Shown in pieces: positions 56,024 through 64,000 of a stretch of DNA of 64,000 nt (positions within the stretch are counted from its first letter, which is position 1; the number at the start of each line of letters is the position of its first letter). A program made the translations under genes and the position numbers. The notes under the pieces were generated by a model that saw only the letters and a program-made list of their open reading frames with translations, had not been told where the DNA came from and did no database searches. Source of the stretch: Planctomycetota bacterium (GTDB lineage Bacteria > Planctomycetota > UBA8742 > UBA2392); the NCBI GenBank assembly GCA_022071975.1, contig JAJVIO010000008.1, positions 124,001 through 188,000 on the forward strand, written 5' to 3'.

Positions 56024-57544
56024 TTACACCCGCGCGCGACGCAACCGCACGGCAACGCCCAGCAGCGCCAACAGGCCCAGCAATGCCGGCCAACCGCCGT
56101 TGCCGCCCGCCGCGCAACCGCCGCCGCCGCCGTTGTCGCTGCTGCTCGAACTTCCGGTGCTGCCACTGCTGACGGAGATCACGGCCGAGTCCACAATGAT
56201 GCCGGAGCCTGCCAGGCTGAAGCGCAGGATCACCCCGCCGTTGGAGCCGGAAAGCGCGAGGTCATCGAACACGGCCGCGCCGTAGGTGCTGACGCGGTAG
56301 GTGGTGCCCAGCAGCGTGCCGGTGCCTGACAGGATCTGTACCTGGATACCGCCATCGTCGCTAGTGACCAGCGCGTTGCCCGCATCACGCAACTCGATCT
56401 CGAAACGGAAGCTGGCGCCGTTGGCCACGGCAATGGGCGCATCCGTGATCGCCAGCGAAGCGACGCTGGCCGGCGCGCCCAGCGCCTGGAACAGGCACAG
56501 CGCCGACTGCTGCACGGTGAAGTTGGAGTCAGTTGTGTACATCAGGCTGCACAGCCGGGTGGCGTCGCCGCTGAAAGGCCGGAAGTCGCCGGTCTCGAAG
56601 GCCAGCGCCGCGGGACCGTTGTTCAGCCCGGAGCCCGCCGGGGCCGCCTGGGCGAACACGGTGAAAGCCCCGGTGGCGAGATCGGAGCGCAGGATCGAGC
56701 CATCGTTGGCGGTGAAGTACAGGATGTCCTTGCCGTTCTCGTGGTGGAACGCAGCGCGCCCGCCGTTGGGGAAGTTGGCCGATCCGTCGATCAGCATCAC
56801 GCCGTCGGCTACGGTCAACGTGGCGGCGGCGGCGATGGCTGCGTCCAGTTGCGCCTTGGCGAAGCGCACCACGCGCATCGGTGTGCTGCTGCCGAACGTG
56901 GGCGGCAGCAGGCAGTACATGTTGCCGCTGCTGTCGAAGGCCACAGGGCCGGAGCTGTTGGCCCCCGCGGGCGTCAGCAGGTCAACCACCTGGGTGACGG
57001 CCAGCGTGGCCTGGTCCACCAGCCACACGCCGCAGTTGGTGCCGATGTTCGAGCCGGAAACAAAGAGGCGCGAATACGGGTCGAACTCGAGGTCATAGGG
57101 ATAGACCCCCAGCGATGAGCCAGCCAGTACGCCGTTGTTGCCGAAGCTGGTGTCGAGTGTGTCCAGCCCCGCGCGCCGCAGCTTGTAGAGCATGGGTGTG
57201 CCGCTCTCGATGAAGAACAGGTCGGTCGTCACGTAGGCGTCAAATTCAAGGTCATCCACGTACGGCAGGAAGCCCGGGTTGGGCACCACGTACAGCGGCG
57301 TAGCCGGCGTATTGGTGGTCGTGTCGAAGCGGCGGATCGAGGTGCTGCCGAGGTCGTAGTAGTACAGGTCCGTGCCGGCGGGGTCGAAGGCGACGCCGCC
57401 CGGCACGCCGAACATCGGCGGGCTGGACGGGGTGATGTCGTGTTCGCTGTGCGCGAATCCGCCGGCCGTGCCGGTGTAGTAGGTTCCCTGCGCGCAAAGC
57501 GCGGGCGCGACGGCCAGGGCCGCCAGTAGAAGCAGATACTTCAT
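56024..57544 (-). CDS. secreted beta-propeller-like protein with Gly-rich Cys/TM/Arg C-terminal sorting tail
   Basis: Signal peptide MKYLLLLAALAVAPALCAQ; repeated YDLEFDPYSRLFVSGS / GPVAFDSSGNMYCLLP-type blades; tail GGGGGCAAGGNGGWPALLGLLALLGVAVRLRRARV. Confidence 0.75.
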   Translation of the reverse strand: MKYLLLLAALAVAPALCAQGTYYTGTAGGFAHSEHDITPSSPPMFGVPGGVAFDPAGTDLYYYDLGSTSIRRFDTTTNTPATPLYVVPNPGFLPYVDDLEFDAYVTTDLFFIESGTPMLYKLRRAGLDTLDTSFGNNGVLAGSSLGVYPYDLEFDPYSRLFVSGSNIGTNCGVWLVDQATLAVTQVVDLLTPAGANSSGPVAFDSSGNMYCLLPPTFGSSTPMRVVRFAKAQLDAAIAAAATLTVADGVMLIDGSANFPNGGRAAFHHENGKDILYFTANDGSILRSDLATGAFTVFAQAAPAGSGLNNGPAALAFETGDFRPFSGDATRLCSLMYTTDSNFTVQQSALCLFQALGAPASVASLAITDAPIAVANGASFRFEIELRDAGNALVTSDDGGIQVQILSGTGTLLGTTYRVSTYGAAVFDDLALSGSNGGVILRFSLAGSGIIVDSAVISVSSGSTGSSSSSDNGGGGGCAAGGNGGWPALLGLLALLGVAVRLRRARV

Positions 57545-57644
57545 GGAAAACTCCAACTCGCCCACATGGCGCTGTGGCGCGCATCCGTGGCGGACCCTCG
57601 CCGCACCGGACCATGGCCGCCGGGCAAAACAGGCGGTCATGCAG

Positions 57645-57840
57645 CGTCGCGACAGGTCTTCTGACTCCCAGGCGGTGCACAGGCATTCGGCCTGTGGGTC
57701 TCTCTACTCCCGCGCCTTCTCGCCCTTTCGGCAATGGCTGATGCGGTTTCGTTCCTGGTCACAGCGGCGGGGCCGTCCCGGATTCTCACCGGGTTCCCGG
57801 GTGAACGTATGGCCGTTCACCCTGTGTCGTGACGGGGGCA
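57645..57840 (-). promoter_or_regulatory. cobalamin (B12) riboswitch
   Basis: Minus strand: GGGAACCCGGTGAGAATCCGGGACGGCCCCGCCGCTGTGACC ... CCACAGGCCGAATGCCTGTG ... GGAGTCAGAAGACCTGTC (B12 box). Confidence 0.92.
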
Positions 57841-58026
57841 GTATGCGAGGGCAATGCAAAATTCAAAATGCAAAATTCAAAATGCTTGAGGCAGCGCCTG
57901 GGTCGCCGCATTCCGTGCGGGAATGCAACCGCGAACCACCGCCAAGGGCCGCGAAGATTCAACTCTTTGCGGCTCTCAGCGGTTGGCAGGTAGTTCGAAA
58001 CCTGTAACTACCGCGATGACGGCGTA

Positions 58027-59031
58027 CTAGCTTACCGCCACTGAGCTGAAGTGCTCGATCAGCAGGTCGCGGGCCTGGTCGATCAGCCAGTTCGGTGTGC
58101 TGGCGCCGGCCAGGATGCCGATGCGCTTGGCCTTGCGCAACTGCTCAAAGTTGATGTCCTGGGGCTTCTCAATCAGCTGCGCCTTGGCGCCAAAACTCTC
58201 GGCCACAATCGCCAGCTTCTTGGTGTTGCTGCTGGCCTTGCCGCCGATCACGATCACGTGGTCGTTGTGCTTGGCGATGGTCTCGGCGTCTTCCTGGCGC
58301 TCGGTGGTCACGTAGCAGATGGTGTTGAACACCCGCACCTCCTGCGCGCGCGCCAGCAGGGCGTTCACGATCTCGTTCACCTTCTTCAGGATCAGCGTGC
58401 TCTGCACCACCACGCCCAGGCGCCGCTTGTTCTTGGGAATCTTGTACAGGTCGTCCATCCCCTTGATCACCGTGCCCTCACCCTTGGCGTAAGCCAGAAT
58501 GCTGATCACTTCCGGGTGCTTGGGGTCGCCGATGATCACCACGTGGTACTTCTGCTTGTGCAGCAGCTGCGCGTAGTTCTGCGTCACGCGGACATACGGG
58601 CAGGTCGCATCGATCACTTCCGCGCCCTTGGCCTTGAACTGATCCTGCACCTCGGGCTTCACGCCGTGGGTGCGGATGATCACCGTGCTGCCCTCAATGG
58701 CGCGCGGGTCGTCCACGTCTTCGATGTAATCGACGCCGTAGCGCTCCTGCAGCAGGTCGATGGTCTGCGGATTGTGGATCAGTGGCCCGAAGGTGTAGAC
58801 CGGCCCGGCCTTGGTTTTGGCCGTGGCCACCGTCTGCTCATAGGCTCGATCGACGCCCCAGCAATAGCCGCTGTGCTTGGCGATGTTGATCTCGACGTTG
58901 CCCGCTTTGTATTGGGTAACGTCCCGCAGGTCGCCGGTGTATTTGTTGTGACCCATCTCGGTCCTTATGCCTGTCATGCCGGGCTCCGCTGTTGGCGGTC
59001 GCCCCCCTTTACCTGAAGAATCGTAACACAA
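58027..59031 (-). CDS. ispH: 4-hydroxy-3-methylbut-2-enyl diphosphate reductase
   Basis: GPLIHNPQTIDLLQERYGV; IIRTHGVKPE; DATCPYV; GGKASSNTKKL. Confidence 0.92.
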   Translation of the reverse strand: MCYDSSGKGGRPPTAEPGMTGIRTEMGHNKYTGDLRDVTQYKAGNVEINIAKHSGYCWGVDRAYEQTVATAKTKAGPVYTFGPLIHNPQTIDLLQERYGVDYIEDVDDPRAIEGSTVIIRTHGVKPEVQDQFKAKGAEVIDATCPYVRVTQNYAQLLHKQKYHVVIIGDPKHPEVISILAYAKGEGTVIKGMDDLYKIPKNKRRLGVVVQSTLILKKVNEIVNALLARAQEVRVFNTICYVTTERQEDAETIAKHNDHVIVIGGKASSNTKKLAIVAESFGAKAQLIEKPQDINFEQLRKAKRIGILAGASTPNWLIDQARDLLIEHFSSVAVS

Positions 59032-59156
59032 CGCATGCGACTGTTGAACTTTCCATTAATAATTTGGACTCGTCCAGTCCAAATTAGCCGTTTCACTTCT
59101 TCGCGCGTTACATGGGGTGTGGCGCCGTCATTCGCTATACTGGCGCCGGAGACAAG

Positions 59157-61052
59157 ATGAGACTGGCCGAGCGCCTAAACACCTTCCCTGTGATCGCTGT
59201 CGCAGCACTGCTGTTGGCCGGCATCTTTGGGTTCCTGCTCGGCTTCACCACTACCGGCAAGGCCGCGCCGACCGTTGCGCAGGCAGAGCTGGATTCCCGC
59301 TCCCCCACCACGGCTCGCAGCGGCGGGCCGCTGGAGGGCCAGCCCGGCGAAACCCGCGAGCGCGACCGCCCCCACACCACGCGCAACGGCGGCTCTGGCA
59401 GCGGCTCAAGCACAGACACCAACCGCACCGGCGGCAACCGCAACGGCGGAACGGGCAACGGCACCACCACCCAGCCGATCAAAGTTGGCGGCGGGCCGCG
59501 CGTGCTGCCGGAAGGACGCGTTGACGAGCTGGTGACCGCGCCGCAGCCGCAGGCGCCCCAGGGTGCCATCGAGGTAAACGTCTCCGACATCAACAACAAC
59601 CCTTTGCCGTTTGCGCTGTTGGCCCTGGACGTGAACTCCGGACCGTTGGGCTGGCACCTCGTTCCCAAACAGCCACAAGCCGTGCCCGAGACTCGAGGCC
59701 TGTTCCGTTTCAGCCAGCTGTATGCCGGCGAGTACCGGGTGCGCTCCCTGCAGACCAACTACAAGCCCGTTGAGGCCACGGTGATCCTGATTCGCGAGGA
59801 TGCCACCGAGGCCGTCAACCTGGTGCTCGAGCCGCTGGAGTACGCGCAGGTCGAGTTCTTCCTGCGCTATGAGGACGGGGAGTTCCCGCCCGAGGTGGAG
59901 TTGCGCATTGACCGTCCAGGCCAGGACGACACCGCAAGCAGCGGGCGTTTCGGCAAGTACGCCGATACCAGCGCAGGCGGCGTCGGGCGCGGCATGGTGC
60001 CACCTACCCGTTATCGCCAGCGCACCGCCGACAGCGGCATGATCAAGCTGACCCTGCCCGTCGGCGCGGAGACGACCATCGATTTCGCGGCGCGCCGTGA
60101 CGAGGTCGAGTACCAGGCCAAGGTCGCCATCGTGCCCACCGCGGGCGTCAGCCAGAAGGAAGTCACCCTGCTGCCCATCGAGGCCGGGCAGGACGGCACC
60201 CTGCCCGAGGGGCCCGCCTCAGCTGGCAAGTTGGCCGTAACCCTTACCGTCGATGGCAAGGTCGCGCAGTTCACGCGTGTGAACCTGTACAAGGACATCA
60301 ACGGCTTCCAGTTCAGGCCCGCAAGTACGCAGGAAGAAAACAGGTTCGTGTTCCAGAATATCTTTGCCGGCTCGTGGTACCTGGTGGCGGAGTCGGGCGG
60401 TTTCCATGCCCCGTTCGTGCAGCAGGTGCAGGTCGGCGCAGACACCGTGGAGACCATCGACATCAAGACCGGCCGCCTGCGCATCAACGCGGCGCGTGAG
60501 GCCGGCACGCCGGACCCCGAAAACGGCGAGACGCGCTATCGCGTGCGGCTGCGGCCGATGGGTTCAGGCACGATTGAACGCGCCTACAACGGTAACATGA
60601 CGGGCAAGCAGACCGACTACATCGACTTCATCGTGCCTGCGGGGCCGTACGACGTGCGGGTCGAGAGCCCAGAGAACTACGTGAAGCTGGCGGTGTCGCC
60701 CATCGAGCAGTCGTTCACCATGGCGGCCGGCGGCGAGCATGCCTTGAGCTACACGCTGAGCGCCGGCGCCACGCTGAAGTTCCAGGTGGTGAACAGCAAC
60801 GGCCAGCCGATCCCCAACGCGGAATACCTGGTGACGTTCCACGCCGCGGGCAGTGTGCCGGTGAGCGAGAAGGCGTCGGTGGAAAAGGCCGGCTACGATG
60901 GCCAGTGCGAGAAGGCGATCGCGCCTTCAGGCCCGGTGTACCTGATGATCTGGACCACCAGCACCGACTGGAACAACCCCGACAAGGTGCTGCAACTGGA
61001 CCTGCCCGCCTACGGCACCAAAGACCTGGGTGCGATAGTCGTGCAGCAGTAA
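59157..61052 (+). CDS. membrane-anchored hypothetical protein with low-complexity linker and carboxypeptidase-regulatory-like domains
   Basis: Start trimmed to MRLAERLNTFPVIAVAALLLAGIFGFLLGF; Gly/Thr/Asn/Arg-rich linker. Confidence 0.7.
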   Translation: MRLAERLNTFPVIAVAALLLAGIFGFLLGFTTTGKAAPTVAQAELDSRSPTTARSGGPLEGQPGETRERDRPHTTRNGGSGSGSSTDTNRTGGNRNGGTGNGTTTQPIKVGGGPRVLPEGRVDELVTAPQPQAPQGAIEVNVSDINNNPLPFALLALDVNSGPLGWHLVPKQPQAVPETRGLFRFSQLYAGEYRVRSLQTNYKPVEATVILIREDATEAVNLVLEPLEYAQVEFFLRYEDGEFPPEVELRIDRPGQDDTASSGRFGKYADTSAGGVGRGMVPPTRYRQRTADSGMIKLTLPVGAETTIDFAARRDEVEYQAKVAIVPTAGVSQKEVTLLPIEAGQDGTLPEGPASAGKLAVTLTVDGKVAQFTRVNLYKDINGFQFRPASTQEENRFVFQNIFAGSWYLVAESGGFHAPFVQQVQVGADTVETIDIKTGRLRINAAREAGTPDPENGETRYRVRLRPMGSGTIERAYNGNMTGKQTDYIDFIVPAGPYDVRVESPENYVKLAVSPIEQSFTMAAGGEHALSYTLSAGATLKFQVVNSNGQPIPNAEYLVTFHAAGSVPVSEKASVEKAGYDGQCEKAIAPSGPVYLMIWTTSTDWNNPDKVLQLDLPAYGTKDLGAIVVQQ

Positions 61053-61121
61053 GTGGTTGGGAGGCTGGGTTAGCACGACAGTCTTATCGGGCCTCGATGC
61101 GATGCGCTCGTCAGCATCCAA

Positions 61122-61580
61122 ATGAAAACTTTCGCGGTCATCTTGCTTGTTTGTTCGCTGACGTCATGCGTCGCCAAGGAACCGATGAGTTTGAGTTCTG
61201 CCGTCGACAACCTCGCGGTCGAGGAGTCCACCGATGCGTACGCGGCGGCATGGGAACGCATCGACGCCGCGCGGTCGCCGACCGAGATGCGTACTTTGAT
61301 CGATCACCTGCAAGATCAACGGCCGACGGTTCTTCTGGAAGCGCTTGCGACTACGGATGGTAGCCCGGTGAATTACACAGTTGGCGACGCGCTCTTCCGT
61401 CACCTGCGCTGCCGTTTTGTGGACTGCACCCAGGGAAGAGCCTCGACCTGGCGGCAGATCGACGCGGCGCCACACCTGCAGACTAAGCAAGCACTGGCTT
61501 CCTGGTTCGCACGCCACGAATACGACCTGCAATCCTTGAAAGCTGATCACGAGAAAGTGGCACGCGCTCCCAGCGAATGA
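61122..61580 (+). CDS. hypothetical lipoprotein
   Basis: MKTFAVILLVCSLTSCVAKEP lipobox. Confidence 0.65.
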   Translation: MKTFAVILLVCSLTSCVAKEPMSLSSAVDNLAVEESTDAYAAAWERIDAARSPTEMRTLIDHLQDQRPTVLLEALATTDGSPVNYTVGDALFRHLRCRFVDCTQGRASTWRQIDAAPHLQTKQALASWFARHEYDLQSLKADHEKVARAPSE

Positions 61581-61640
61581 GTGGCACGCGCTTCCCGACA
61601 TCGCTGAAGCTGCGACGGGCTGGCCAGCGCGTGGGCAGTA

Positions 61641-61661
61641 CCACGGGCCTCAAGCCCGTGG
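61641..61661. repeat. palindrome CCACGGGC-CTCAA-GCCCGTGG
   Basis: 8-bp perfect stem, intergenic. Confidence 0.6.
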
Positions 61662-61779
61662 CGTGCTCATCCCCGACGCAGGTACAAACCACCCACACGC
61701 CGGCCTACCCGACGCAGCCTTGGCAGAGTCGGGAATCGCATGCCAGGTGCCCAGGTTGGGATCAAGGAACAGAGTGCGC

Positions 61780-64000
61780 CTACTCCTCGTCGAGAAGCTG
61801 GATGTCGCGCAGTTCAGCTTCCCCGGCGCGGCGGACTTCGTGGGTTGACACGACTCCGTACCACACCTTGCCGAACAGGTCTGTTTCCTTCTGAACGATC
61901 AGCACACCGGTGCCGTCTTTTAGCTTCCCGCGGGCGGGCAGATTCTCCGGGTGACTTGTGCTGCTGCTGGGCAGGGCGAAGATCGCGCGGCCGGCCTCGA
62001 CATCGGAAGGGGCAGAGGACACAGGGCGAGGAGGCGGCGCGAGAACCCAATCCATCTGCCAGGATTCACCAACTACTTGCCATTCGGCAAGGGTGATCTT
62101 TCGCAGCGACCCGCGCCGTTTGTCGAACGCCAGGCGCATGCGACCGATTCGCGAGTCCTGGTCGGACGCCAGGGGATGAGTTTCAGGCAACCCCGCGACC
62201 AACTGGTTCAACCGGAATGCCGCCATATCACAGACACGCACCTGAACTCCGTCGGGCGGTATGCGGGATTTGTCCACATACTCGGGCACGCCGGGGGTGT
62301 AAACGTCGGTGAACGGCAAGCTCACCCACTGACCGTCGAATCTGCAGCGGACTTCCTTCATGACCCAGGGGTCGTCGAGCAGGACCCGCAGAAAATCGAG
62401 GGCGAAAGCCTGCTTGCACCACTTCCCAAACTGGTCTGACTCTCGCCGCAGCAACGTGTTGCGCATGGCGCGGTAGTACGGGCTGGAGCCGTCCAGAAGC
62501 GCAAGCCGAAGCTCCCGCGCGGCCGGCAGGTCAACTTCACCCAGCAACGCGAGGAGATTTTTCAGCTCGTTTGCGTACGAGGCTTCGCGCTGATCCCCCG
62601 GCTCTTCCAGCTGAATGCCGCCGTCCAGCACGCCCTGCAGGTAGGAATGCATCGCGCTGTCGTCGCCCAGTCGATACATGATGGTGGCGAACAATCGCTT
62701 GTACCTGACGTGGGACACCCTCTGGTAACCCTTGAGTTTCTCAACGATTCTCGCGTCACCCAACTCAACCAGGCAGGCAGCATAGGCCTCTTCAACCGCA
62801 ATGCGCTCCTTGCTGTACGCGACGCGGAATGACTCCACATGCTCCTGCATCGCTCCCAGGATTGCCTCCGCGGCCGTGGGATTTAGGAACTGCTTCACCG
62901 CCGGGTTCGGCCCCGTGTGGGCGAGGCTCTGCCACTGCGTGCTCCACACCGTTGTTCCGTACACGCGCCGGCCGCGAAACGCGATGTTGGTGGCCGCTTC
63001 GAGCAATTGATTGACGTCCGATTCCGGATTGGTGAGCACGGCCATCATGCGTTCATTGAAGCTGAGGTGGCTCCACTGGGCCCAGAATCCGCGAAGCTTC
63101 TCGACGACCGGCTTGATGCCATCGGGCTCGTGCAGGGTGAAGTTGTCGCCTGTAGAGTTGGCCTCGAACACGCGGTACTGAAGGATCGACATCAAGGCAA
63201 TCAACGCGGCTTCGCGCACCGAAAGCACCCAGCGCCACTGTGAGAAATCGCGCCAGAAGTGCATGCTGCGGGTCAAGCGCTCGTCAAACTCGAGTGTGTC
63301 CAGCAGCTTCGGCACAGCCGGATCGCCGATCGCGATCAGCGCTTGGACGCGCCAGTCGCTGGCGAGATCGACTCCACCAGGTTGGCTCCACTGCCGGCGA
63401 TCCACCTGGTCGAGTGAGTCGATCAGCCACTCGACCTTGCGCTCCGTTTCCCAATCGTCGAAGCCCGACGGGAAGCCGGGCTCCGGATCAGCCACAGGAT
63501 AGTGTCCTAGCTTGCCTGCCTTTTCCCGCCGTTCCAGGTCTGCGATCAACACGGCGCAGGGCGTTCCGAATTCATCCATGACGTCGGGATAGTAGCGACG
63601 AAGCATGAGCGCGTAATCGAGCGCCGAGCGGTCATCACCATGTACAAACGCGTGCACGGCCCCCGCGAAGTAACGCCAGCCCAGGTCGCGGCGCAGGGTG
63701 CGTGGCGCGTCGTCGAAGTCGTTGCCGTACCATGCATGCTTGAGCATTCTGGCCGCGAGCTCTTCGTAACCAAGCCGGTAAAGCCAGACCGCGCGCATGA
63801 GCGGCGTCGCGCCGCCGGTGGCACCGACTCTTGTCTCGTCCATCATGCAACTGGTGGCGTCGCGCTCTGTTTCGAATCGTTTCAGCTGATCTTCGCAATC
63901 CGCCACGAAGTCCATGCACAGCGCCGAGCGATCGGCGGTGTACACCAGGTGTCGGTCGAGATGCCAGCCGATCATGAAGGGAGCCGTCGAATTGGGCTCG
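61780..64000 (-). CDS. large hypothetical protein, 5' end truncated by window edge
   Basis: Frame remains open from 63975 to 64000 (EPNSTAPFMIGWHLDRH...), so the annotated Met is probably internal. Confidence 0.65.
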   Translation of the reverse strand, partial: EPNSTAPFMIGWHLDRHLVYTADRSALCMDFVADCEDQLKRFETERDATSCMMDETRVGATGGATPLMRAVWLYRLGYEELAARMLKHAWYGNDFDDAPRTLRRDLGWRYFAGAVHAFVHGDDRSALDYALMLRRYYPDVMDEFGTPCAVLIADLERREKAGKLGHYPVADPEPGFPSGFDDWETERKVEWLIDSLDQVDRRQWSQPGGVDLASDWRVQALIAIGDPAVPKLLDTLEFDERLTRSMHFWRDFSQWRWVLSVREAALIALMSILQYRVFEANSTGDNFTLHEPDGIKPVVEKLRGFWAQWSHLSFNERMMAVLTNPESDVNQLLEAATNIAFRGRRVYGTTVWSTQWQSLAHTGPNPAVKQFLNPTAAEAILGAMQEHVESFRVAYSKERIAVEEAYAACLVELGDARIVEKLKGYQRVSHVRYKRLFATIMYRLGDDSAMHSYLQGVLDGGIQLEEPGDQREASYANELKNLLALLGEVDLPAARELRLALLDGSSPYYRAMRNTLLRRESDQFGKWCKQAFALDFLRVLLDDPWVMKEVRCRFDGQWVSLPFTDVYTPGVPEYVDKSRIPPDGVQVRVCDMAAFRLNQLVAGLPETHPLASDQDSRIGRMRLAFDKRRGSLRKITLAEWQVVGESWQMDWVLAPPPRPVSSAPSDVEAGRAIFALPSSSTSHPENLPARGKLKDGTGVLIVQKETDLFGKVWYGVVSTHEVRRAGEAELRDIQLLDEE

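Noticed and set aside
57843-57885. AATGCAAAATTCAAAATGCAAAATTCAAAATG short direct repeat
   Set aside because: Low-complexity AT repeat of two units next to the riboswitch; no supportable function.

Overview
GC-rich bacterial chromosomal window. The gene content and style suggest a Planctomycetes-like or other deep-branching Gram-negative lineage, but taxonomy cannot be settled from sequence reading alone. Most of it is ordinary housekeeping: a near-complete histidine operon on the minus strand (hisZ-G-D-C-B-H-A-A'-F-IE), rpsA, sucC, coaD, crcB, mpg, an RND efflux pair, aroB, dprA, a fused homocysteine methyltransferase/MTHFR, plsY-gpsA, pyrK and ispH, plus several secreted TPR or repeat proteins. 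The most interesting items are: (1) a glutathione peroxidase with an in-frame TGA exactly at the catalytic Cys/Sec position, followed by a plausible bacterial SECIS hairpin (GGUCU loop) and split or missed by the ORF track; (2) a cobalamin riboswitch upstream of a secreted beta-propeller-like protein with a C-terminal sorting tail, a possible BtuG-like B12 protein; (3) a HisI-HisE-HD (SpoT/MESH1-like) fusion; (4) a RAYT transposase with several families of REP-like palindromes, some of which supply the TAG stop codon of four different genes; (5) an apparently frameshifted hisH next to a divergent second HisA; (6) a 79-bp direct repeat containing the 3' end of tRNA-Val. Family calls are from reading motifs; no database search was run.
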